Assembly (NCBI GenBank): GCA_016647705.1
Contig: CM028335.1
Span: forward strand, 35,230,212-35,294,211
DNA from: Eucommia ulmoides
Taxonomy: Eukaryota > Streptophyta > Magnoliopsida > Garryales > Eucommiaceae
DNA length: 64,000 nt
Direction: 5' to 3'
Below, piece after piece: positions 39,701-51,900 of this stretch. Each line of letters begins with the position of its first letter. The stretch's first letter is position 1. Under the pieces are notes generated by a model. The model was not told the DNA's origin. It ran no database searches and saw only the letters and a list, made by a program, of their open reading frames with translations. A program made the position numbers and the translations under genes.

Positions 39701-42700
39701 ACATCGAAAGATGAAATATCTAGTACAATTAGCTCGTCAAGAATATGTATTCTCCATACCTCCAGCCTATTTTAATAAGATTTTAAGATTGCCAATCCTA
39801 TATATAACAAGAAGTAGAAGAGAAAAACACTAAATAACCAGAATCACAAAATTGAACAACTGAAATCATATTCAATTCATGATTGAAAATTATGATAAAC
39901 GCTAGAAAAGGGATAATCGAGATGTGACAAAATCAATGCCTCCTAACAGCATTAGAGTACCATCAATAGCCATAAAAGATACAAATGTTGTAGAATTTAA
40001 GGAAGTAAAAGTTGACAAGTCAGGTGTGAAAGGACTGGATATTAGAAACAACAAATTTACACAATATATATATATATATATAAACAATCACAATTAATAT
40101 CAAATTCCTTAAAGTCGGATCTAACCGTATTAACATAAACAATAAATTAAACAATACTAAATCATATTTAATACATTGATTACCTCTTCCATACTTCAGC
40201 CTCAAAGCTAGTAGTTCTTGAGGCGTGATTTGAGCAGGCCCTCCTGAGAACGTCTAAATACAAAGAGTATAGGCACATGAGAATTTATTTTCTCAGAAGT
40301 GACACATAGAGGATCTCCGATTGAAAAGTATTATTAGGCTTTCTAAGATTGAATCTAATTCCAAGACTGTAGAATAAGTCTTGTTTGAATTAGGTGATAG
40401 TAATATTCAAATCAGAACGTAAAATCAGAAAAACGAAATCTCACAAACAAAATAAGATTATTCTCTAAGAAACAAGGGGTGGCCTAAAATTAATATGGCA
40501 GAAACTCTAATGGGGGACGCCAATCATTAGTCTTCCACCTTATAAAGGATGTCGAGAGTTAAAAACCCTGGACCCCCTATTTTTGTATTCGCACTTTGAT
40601 CTCCTGAACTTCTTAAGTTCAACATTACTACTCTTTCCCTTTTCAAGGACTGTTCTATCATCAATTCTCTATTGTGTGTGACCCAGTAAGTTCATTCCAA
40701 AAGTCGAATGGTGAAAATAATTAATTGATGAATTAATTAATCAATAAAAATTAGAATAATTTCAATTTTCTCTTCTAAAAGAAAGATTTTTTTCCCTTAA
40801 AATATTTTCTCCGATTGTAAGTCACGTCTACCCACATATCACAAGCATAACCAATTAGTAGGAATTTAACCAAGAAAACCTCCTTAGGTATGATAAATAT
40901 ATTATACATTCTCTCGATCTGTGTACTCGAAAGCACTAACATGTATGGTTAAGTCAAAAACCCTATTCCAATCATATATATTTTGTTTGTATTATAATTC
41001 CTTGTGATACCAATTGGAATATTATTCTAATCATCACATTTCTCTAGTTAAAGGATTTAGTGAATTATACTAAACCGAATCACATAGAACACATCTTTTT
41101 TGCTAAGAATGATAGATTCTACCTCGCATACTTGTATATTCATATGTATATCCTACTATACCTAATGAATACTTTTGAAGGCTTGTAGTTAGACAACAAC
41201 ACTTAGTATTATCAAAGAATAGTAATCCATATATGTAATATACAACAGCCCCAGTTAAAAGATCATAAATACAATTATACCTTAGACACCCTATTTGTGT
41301 TGAGCAAAACTACCATGTAGGATATCAAGGATGATCACTTTCGGGCCTATACTACATTAGCAAGTCCTCTTGTGGTTGTTCAAGTATCTCATATCGATGG
41401 TTTGAGACTCACCATTATCAAAGAGAAAACAACGAAAAAACTAGCCTAGATTATTGAAGACCACTTTCAAAAATTCAATACTGAGTAGTAACAATTTAGA
41501 ATAACAAGATACCAAATGTATTTAGTCTCCTCCTTTCAATAATAATAAATAGCCAGAGATTTAACTTAGTATCCATAGTCTACAACAATATTGATATTGT
41601 TGGTCCAAAGATCTGCCTAAGAGATGGGGTGAATTATGTAGTGATAAAAATTTAAACAATAAATTCAAAATCCAAAATATCAATTTTCCTAATTGATTAT
41701 TATCTTGTTAAGCAACATAATATATTTATCTAACTGCATACCCAAACAAACAAAAAAGTAACAATGCAACACACAAAGATTTATCCTGATTCGGCAAGTT
41801 ACTCTTACCAGAGTCTACTGCCCCGAGTTGCACAAGGATTTCGCAATCCACTAACCCTTTGTTTCTTTTCTTGGGTGGGAACCAAACTCTTACAATCCAT
41901 ATTCTTTTTGCAAGCTCAAAATCAACATTTACCAATTCTTTTCATAGGCTCAGAATCAACATATCAGTCTATAACACTATCACACTTATCTTTTTTGTAT
42001 GCTTAGGAAGAACCTTCTTACAATCTAATTTTAGAATAGGAAGAGTCAAAATCTAATATTTTAAATGGCTAAAGATCAACCTAATATGTTTCGCAGGTTA
42101 AAGATCAAATCTTAATCTTTTTCTCAATCTAAAGATTAAACTCCAATCTTTTTCACATACTAAAGATTAAAACCTAACTACCCTGATTAGACATCATCTC
42201 AAACGTGTCTAATTCACTTAAACTCGCATATACAAAAGATTTAACAGTTTCTTCCCACAAGGAACTTCTACCAACTCAATACAATTATGCTCAATTAATG
42301 TCCCGAAATACTACGTGATAGATTCAATGTGAGGTACAAATCTAATTTAAACAATTTAACGCACAAATAGAAGATAATCACATTTTTTAAATAAAAATCG
42401 TTTTTAAAAGATTTTAACGCCATTAGATTTAAAATGATTTTTCTCAAAACAATTAATCTAGGTAATTTAAGCTAATAATATAAGAAATCAAAATAATTAG
42501 TTTGGAAAGATCTCACCAGAATTCGTTGAGAACGATTACGATAATTCAGTAACGAATACAAACCGGTGACCAAAACTTTTAGCGCTTCGATCAAGAACTC
42601 TTTCGATAATATTAGTTATAAATTTCAGCATAGAAAAATATATTTTATCATAGCCAAAATTTGAATGTTCTTGATTAATGAATTTGAAAAACGCAAGTCT

Positions 42701-42945
42701 TTATTTATAAACCTTTAACTAAACCTCCAACGGCTAATTTTCAAATTTCAAGAATTAAAAAGACCCTTTGATACCCCATATATCATATAGTTTCAAAATA
42801 AGTATGTTTCATTTAAAAATACTTTTATAAAAGCTCAATTTGGTCCCCAAAACTTTTTCAATTCAAAATCCTTAAGGATAGGAAGTAGTTTCATCAATTT
42901 AATTAAGAGAATAATTAAATATGTGGACCAAATAAATAGAAAATA

Positions 42946-42992
<47 letters not shown>

Positions 42993-45900
42993 CAAAATAT
43001 TTAATTCCCTTTAAAAACTCATTTAAAATCATAAAAAATAAGAAGCTTTAACCCAAAAACCAAGTCAGTTAAATCTTTGAACTTATTTAAAATCGTAAAA
43101 AACAAGAAGATTTAACCCAAAAACCAAGTCAGTTAAATCTTTGACTATTGATCATCGATTGACCGGACACATCGCCGGTTGACCGATCTTGTGCAACGGT
43201 CAAAATTCTCACCATTGTACTGGAATGGTAGGTTGACCGACTTAACCGTAGGTTTTTCCACTTTTCCTTATTTTGGCTGCTGGATTCGTTAGTTGACCAA
43301 TCCTACCCGTCGGTTGACCAAATTGACCAGTAGGTTACCAATTTCACTTCTTTAAGCTATTGTTTTGGTTAGTTGACCGACACCTTTCGTTGGTTTACCC
43401 GAAAACACACAATTTTAATTGTTAAAACTATTTTTTCAATTACACCCTTAACAAAAAATATTTTTAAGCTTTTACACCTTACAAAAACCATTTATAATCT
43501 TTGAATTTATCACTTCTGATTAAAACACACATAAGATTTATTGATTTTAAAGTGTAGAGTGTGATCCTAATTCGGGTTACATTAAAAGCATAGTGGTAAT
43601 GAGTTGTTTTCACCTAAATTGTGTTTGATACTCTGAAAATTTTCATTACCTTCATCTTGCACCCATTATGAATTTCTTCAATGATTAATCTTTTCAACCA
43701 AATCTTTTTCTAATTTCAACATATGGAACTTAAATTTGAAACAACTCAATAAAAATATTAGTTCCACAAAACATTAACGTCTAATTATCCATCAAAACAT
43801 TAGGTTCAACATATACAATTAAATAATAATATCAAAATACCGTTTATTAATTACTTGAGGTTATTACTAGAAACAAGTCTGCTTAAGATTGCCTATAAGC
43901 TTATCCTAAACAAGGGGACATATGAAGAGAGGCTCCATAGTCTAGGAACCATATGGAAGAAGACGTAGTTGAATAAATAGGGGTAACAAACGTAATGAAG
44001 AAGTGGTGGACATAGCATTTGGTTGTGTGGAAAGGGTTATATTTTCAAGGGGGACGCAATTGCTACTACTATTGCTACTGCACCATTATGTTCAACTGAA
44101 CTTAGCGCATTAAGCATTCTAATGACCCTTGCTTATATAAACTACATTCATCAAAAGTAGCCTCGAATAAGGCTTGTTTGATATCTTGAAGTGTATCTTC
44201 TGAACAAATAGTTCACTAACCACCGAGTCAATAGACGGAAATGGGCTATGATGCAAAATTGTCCCATAAAGTCTCCCAAAATCATCATGTAATGTCATTA
44301 AAAATTGGATTAAACGTTGTTCTTCTCTATGAGAAATATACAAAGTACATGTTGGTGATAATTACTAAAATTTCAAAATAAATACGTAAATAATCAAGAA
44401 ATGAAACAAATAATAATTAAAAAAAATATTACCATGAACATCAACTATGCATGGATGGGTTGTAAAATCAGATTCAGGAAGTTTTGTGAAACATTATAAA
44501 GTGTATACCAAACCAAAATCGTTATGTGAATATTCACATAAATATACAGAACGTGAAGATTCATTAATCAAAACCATAAATTGTCTATGTGCGTGACGAT
44601 TCACGTAACAGAAACATAAGCAAAATCAGAGACAGGACATAAACATTTACGTAACGAAAACAATGAATTAAACTTTAAATAAAGACTTACCTGAATATTC
44701 AAACAATAAACAAAATCGAAGTAGATCAAGGCTAGAGTTTGACTCTATGCCCTTTAAGCAGATTCGTGCCCCACATTAGTGCTAATGGTTGAATGGACGT
44801 CTACCTTGTAGGGTATGACGATCTTCAAGTTTCTGGTAAAAACACTTCAAAATAAAAACTTCGACAAACAGAACTTGTTCTTGAACTCTCACAATATTCT
44901 ATATCTTTTTATGATTTGATGGTGATATGAATTGGTAATGTTTTAAATCAGACAAATTGAAATGAATGTGAAGTATCTTATTTATAGAAGACAAAAAAAA
45001 CCCATTGAATGGATGTAATTTTGGAAAGGTATTTGTTCCCGTGAACATTCACACGAACAGTCATCAATGAACCTTCATGTCTGTTCATTGGTTTTGTTTC
45101 AAAAGTAACTGTTAAGCAATTAATTAACTGCCACTTATTTAAAAACTATCCTGACAGGTTAAAATCCAACTCGACCTGGATTCGACCCAAACCAAACCTA
45201 GATCTGACCCAAACCCGATCCATATTTGGATTGGATTGACCCGACCCCAACTTGACCCGGACCCCAACCCAACCTGTTTCGAGTTAAATGTTTGTTGCCT
45301 AGCGACTTGCCTTTATTCCAACTTATAATTTGATATAAGCTTAAGTTATTTCTCCATAACCAATGTAAGATTTCTTATAATTTATAGCTTGATGAGATGC
45401 TCAAGTTCTTCCTTCACAATCGATGTGGGGTTACTTATCCATCCTAATCTTCAACCAATCTCAAATAGGTTACTTTGAGAATTAAAATCTCATTCAAACC
45501 TCAATCATTTTTGGTATATAAATATACTACGTCAATCACTAAACGGTGAAGAATGCAACAAAATACTAACCTGGTAAATTTAATTATTGGGTCTCAATCT
45601 AATTAATAAACTAAAGTAGCCAAAAATTCTAACATAACACACTCATAATTCTATGAATTCCATGTGGGCTCCATGATCCCAAAGATATGTCACAAAGGAG
45701 CAGAACTCGTGAGTAGTCATATCATTTTATTTCAGTTCTTGAACATCATATTCTAATTTGTAGTATTCTGCAATGTTGAACTGCATTTACAACCTTCATA
45801 GACCTTTTTGGAATATTCATATTTCGCCAATTGCATACCTATCAAATGATCAACAAAATCGTTGATCCAAATGATAATTTTTGAATTATTGGCCTCGGTA

Positions 45901-48900
45901 TTTAAGGAAACAGCATAAGTTTTAGGCCTTTGATCATTGGGTTTAACCAATGTACCACTAACATAAAACCATATCTTTTTGCCTTTAAGAATTTTTTCAT
46001 CACGTAACTCCGATACAATTTTTTTTCTCTTTCAATCTCACACTAATAGACTAAATCGAATTAGACATTTCAAAATTCATTACGAATACCAACAACAAAA
46101 AATCACAAGTCGAACAGGAAGGAGAAAGAAAATACTAGGAGACGATGTAATGTTTGCTGTAGAAAAGGCAATTCAAAATTTTACGGAAGCTAAATCAAAA
46201 TTGTACAGATGTTGTTATAGCCAAGCCAAATCAAATTAGAGTTGGATTCGTGGTCATTGTGGATGTGATCAAAGTTTCTTCTACGAAAATTGATTGTTGA
46301 TACCATGTTAAGATCGTTGAATAAGAAATAATTTAAGAAGAAAAGAGAAAGGCGGCTAGAGTTTATTGTTGTGAATAATGAATGGAGAATTAAAAAACAG
46401 CATAAGTTAAATAAGTTTACAATAGAAAGACTTAGCAATGAAGAAATATCTATTTTATCCTCAAATGAATATACAAGGCTAAAAAATTTTGGGCAGTATT
46501 TGGCCCGAAGCTACCAATTGTACTTCTTAGACAAACAATAAATTTTATGATGCAATGTGTTGTAATTGGTAGTTCGAGTTGAAAATACAACTGCTTCTCA
46601 ATTTCAAATGGTCAAACCGGGATTTTGTTGAATATGAAGACAAACACAAGACTTGTTAGCACTGTTATCCAGTTGTGATAGTTTTCTTGGTAATGAATGG
46701 CTGATCACAAACGAAGTGCAGAATTTTGATGGAGGGTGGGGATTACACATTGAAGGGCATAGCACCATGTTAAGTACAGCTCTCAATTATGTATCTCTGA
46801 GATTGCTTGGTGGAAAAATGAATGGTAGTGAAGGCACAATAAAGAAAGCAAGGAAATGGATTCTTGATCATGGTGGACTCACATACATTCCGTCCTGGGG
46901 AAAATTATGGCTCTCGGTAAGACTAGACTTGAACATTTTAAATAATAAACTCTCAACAAAACGTTTTCTTCATGATAAATACATTTGACTTAACTATTAT
47001 TGGATATTCAAAATTAATAATGAATAAAAACATTTATAATCTATTGTATAAATCATGACTTACTTCACATTTTAGATATTTTTGACCATTAGATCGTTGG
47101 AGATGTTTTTAACTATTTATTTATATTTTTTTGATAAACAAAATAACAAAGTCTCAACAAAACGTAGTTTTATGATTAATATGTTAGAAGATATTCAATA
47201 TTAATGTATTAAATTAAAATTTAAGTATTTAACAATTAAGTTTTTATCCCATGAAGAATTTTACACCATTAGATCAAATTTTAGATAGAACAATTGAGAT
47301 CAAACAATATTTTAACATTACAGTTAGTCGTTGGCCCATATATCTTCAATATCTTATTTAAGTTTCTGTCTCTCACACACACACACAACAAACTGTAAAC
47401 CGTGGTTTCCAAAGAGTTTCAGCTGCAAATTTTCTTGGAATGCACATATGACTGGTTTGTAATGGCATCCATGTGAAGTTTGTTGTGCTCTCGCATATGC
47501 TCATTTAATATTAAGATATGGTTTCAAAACAAAGGAATCGGTCATGTACTACGCTTCTAGTTGTTAAGCAACATTCCTAAAAGATAAGGAAATTTATCCA
47601 AAGTCCATTTATGTTCCTGACCTGGTTTTAAATATTCATTGCGGATCAACAAGTTATCAACCAAATATTGCAAGTCCACTTCCAGCAACCTGCTAACTTG
47701 TAACACCAAAGACTAAAGATGGCACCGATGTGGTATTAGCCAAAGAATCTCTGGTGTGTGAATAAATCCACACGTTCTGAGAAAAAAGTTAAATGTAGTA
47801 GTCGACTGTATCGTATGTATTACCCTTGCAATTACATATGTTTCCCTTTGTTGAACTTCGGGTTCGGGTTTTATGCTTTATGCTCGAAGTTGGCTAGTAA
47901 TCTTTTTCCACTTCTCCCATGTTGCTGTTTTATCGAGCTGAGTGGCTATAGTGGATCAGTCACATGAAAGTAGCCAATTTTTGTCTGGACTAGATCCTTT
48001 GCGGGTCTGGTCCTATTCAAATGGACACCCTGATTTGGTTGGGTATTTCATTCAAAGATGGCCCATTGGACTGATCCAATTTTCCGATTGTTAATCTTAT
48101 TCTTGGGCCTAGTTAGACGAGCCCCTTGACAACTTGACTATTTCCAAGAAGAAAGACGAGAAGTCATCAGACCTGAATTTTGAAGGAAGCAACAGTAAGT
48201 TTTTCTGATCCTTCTACTTGCATTCTCAATTTGTTTCATTTTTCCTCCTCCAATTCTTTCTTTCTAGGTAGCTTTAGTATTTTCTAAACTCACTAGCTGC
48301 AATGGATGTCCCTCCTGTAAGTAGTCTCAATAGTAGTATCGCTGAAATTAGTTCTTCGCTTGATTTAGTCTTTGAAAATCCTAGCCAAATTGAGAATCCC
48401 CCTCCCACTAATTTTTCGTATTTGTTAAGTTGGTTTCAAAGGTGGGGCCCGCGCCATTCTTTTCAAGCAAGTTGTGAAACTTGTGTAGAACTTTCAAGTT
48501 CCCACTTGTTGGTGGACAATCAAAGTTGGTTTTCTTCTATTTGCTCCAGCTGTATTCCGGCGCCACTTTTTTGGTTGATAACTTTGACAAAGAATGACAA
48601 AGTTCATTTTTGATTGTTCATCCATTCCAACACCATTCTCAACTCTATAAATATGAGGGAACCTTGTTCATTTTTCTTGTGTAGAGATCAAGAGAGTTGT
48701 GAGAGACAAAAGGAAAAGTACCCCTTTCTTAGAGAGATCCCATTTAAGAGTGTTATATCCAATTTTATATTTTATCCATGAGGATTATTGGGTCAAATTT
48801 TGGTTTTGAGTGTTGAGCTATAACCACTTGTATTCATTTTTTCTTATAGTGAGTATTCTTGATCCGTCTTCGCCCGTAGAGTAGGCGCCCTGCCGAATCA

Positions 48901-51900
48901 TGTTAAATTCTTGTCTCAATTTTGTGTGTTTTCCATACTAATCTTTATTTCTCGTAATCATATTTTAACTTCCTTTTAGATCCTGGGCAATACGAGTCAC
49001 TATTTACGTGAAAAATAACTAATAGGGGAATAGTGATTTCGTGCCTATTTCATAACAAACTGGTATCGGAGCTATTTTAGCTTTGTTACTTTTGGAGTTT
49101 CCAAAAAGTGACGGCCAAATATGAGATCAAAAAATTTGATGGCAAAATCAGCTTTAGTTTATGGCGTGTTAAAATGCATACTTTGCTAGTCCAACAAGGC
49201 TTGCAGAAGGCATTATGGAGCAGAGAAAAATTGTCCACTGATCAAGGCACAGATGCAGGTACCAGAGTAGAAACTTTTGTTGGATCTGAAACTGTTACCA
49301 AGGTTCCAGTTGCTACCATGTCTAATGTCGAATTTGCAGAAATTGACGAGAAAGGTCGTAGTGCAATTATTCTCAACTTGGCAGACAAAGTGTTGTGTGA
49401 ATTCGTGGAGGAAGACACCACGGAAAAATTGGGGTTAAAGCTTGAAAGACTCTATATGACAAAGTCTCTCACCAATAGGTTGTATTTACTCTATATGACA
49501 AAGTCTCTCACTAATAGGTTGTATTTGATAAAAAAAAAATCTCTATACACCTCAGATGAAGGAAGATACGCCTATTAAAGAACATATTGATGAGTTTAAT
49601 AAAGTAATCATGGATCTGCAAAATATTGATATTAAAATTAAAGATGAAGATCGAGCCTTTATTTATTATGTTCCTTACCCCCTTCATACGAGAATTTTGT
49701 TACAACTTTGCTCTATGGAAGAGACACTATTAGTATAGAAGATGTTAAATCATTGCTAAATTCTCAAGAGTTGAGAAAAAGAGTGTCTAGCAATAATTCA
49801 AATGAAATTGCTGAAGGACTTGTTGTGAGTGGGAGAAGTCAAAATAGGGGTTCTGGAAATAAAGATCAATCTAGGTCAAAGTCTAGATCAAACAAAAATA
49901 TTGAGTGTTACTACTGTCACAAAAAGGGGCACACTAGATGGAATTGTCAAAAACTTAAGAAAAATGATAAGAATGACAAATCAACTAGTAATTCTTCTGA
50001 TATTATTGGAGTCGTAGAAAATAAATTGGATGACGAAAATGTTCTTTCTGTCACTGATGGTGATTTGAGCTCAGAATATGAGTGGATTATTGATTCTGGT
50101 GCTTCCTACCATAGATGTCCTATTAAAGATTAGTTTTCAACATATGAATCAATTAATGGTGGTACAGTCTTAATGGGAAATAATATGGCATGTAAAACAG
50201 TTAGAATGGGAACCATCCAACTCAATATGTATGATGGTATTATATAAACGTTGACGAATATTCAATATGTTCCAAATGTCAAGAAGAATTTAGTTTCTCT
50301 AGGTACTCTCGATTCTAACGGTTGTAAGTTTTCCACTGATGGTGGAATTTTGAGAGTTTCAAAAGGTGATCTAATAGTGATGAAAGGTAGAAAGAAGAAT
50401 GGTCTTTATTTTTTGCAGGATGACACAGTTCTTAGCTCTACATCAGTATCTTAATCGGTTGACTCAGATTCAGATACTACTTGTTTGTGGCATATGCGTC
50501 TAGGGCATATGAGCGAGAGAGGTATGGAAATATTAAGCAAACGTGGTTTTGCTTTGTGGTCAGAAACTTGGTAAACTTGGATTTTGTGAAAATTGTATTT
50601 TTGGTAAACAAAAATGAGTCCAGTTTTCTACTGCAGTACATAGGACCAAAGGTACAGTAGATTACATCCATTCAGATCTTTGGGGTCCTTCACAAGTTCC
50701 CTCTCTTGGTGGTTCTCGGTATTTATTGACTTTTATTGATGATTTTTCAAGTAAATTCTGGATTTATACCTTCAAAAATAAAAGTGATGTGTTCACAAAA
50801 TTTAAATAGTGGAAGACAATGATTGAAAATTAGACCCGTAAGAAAGTAAAGCGTTTACGGACTGATAATGGTTTAGAATTCTGTTCAGATAAATTTACTG
50901 AGTTCTATAGGAACAAAGGCATCGTTAGACACCGTACGGTTAAGAGTGCTCCACAACAAAATGGAGTTGTAGAATGCATGAATAGAACTCTTTTGGAAAG
51001 AGCACGTTGTATGCCCTTTAATGTAGGTCTGTCTAAGAAATTTTGGGATGAAGTAGTCAACACCGCATGCTACTTGGTAAATAGGTCTCTGTCGACTGCT
51101 ATTGAATGTAAAACACCTGAAGAGGTTTGGTTTGGTTTTCCTGCTGATTATTCTTCTTTAGGAATTTTTGGATGTCCAGCTTATGCTCATGTCAACGAAG
51201 GAAAATTAGAGCCAAGAGCTAAGAAATGTATTTTCCTTGGGTATGAACAAGGAGTGAAAGGATACAGGTTGTGGTGTCCTAATCCTAAATCTCCTAAATT
51301 TATTACCAGTAGAGATGTAACTTTTGATGTATCTAGTATGCTTCATTCTAGAAAAGATAATGTTGACACAGGTGATTCTCAAAGTGACAAACAACAGGTG
51401 CAGTTAAAGTTTGAAACTTCAAAATCGATGCAAGAAGTTTATGTGGAACATCCCAATGATGAGGAGGTACAACAAGATGTTGTACAAGAACCGCAATAGT
51501 GCAGTATTGCTACAAGAAGACAACACCGATAGATTAAGCCACCTCAAAGGTATGCTTATGCAGATGTAATTACTTATACTTTGTCTATGACAGAAATTAT
51601 TGAAGACGAGAATGAACCTTCCACTTATCTTGATGCCATTATAAGCAAAGAATCTGCAAAATGGACTGTTGCTGTGACAGAAAAGACTAAGTCTCTTCAT
51701 AGGAATCAGACATGGGAGTTAGTCAAACCGCCTAAAGGCTAGAAGATTGTGGGTTACAAATGGGTTTTCAAAAGGAAAAGAAGGAATTCTAGGGGTCGAA
51801 GATGCAAGGTACAAAGCACGCTTGGTAGCTAAAGGCTACAGTCAGAGAGAAGGGATAGACTTCAACGAAGTTTTCTCACCAATGGTAAAACATAGTTCGC

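Noticed and set aside
41598-43811. Full-length Copia element between 41598 and another LTR
   Set aside because: No internal gag/pol of the right family adjoins it and no paired LTR or duplication was found, so it is treated as solo.
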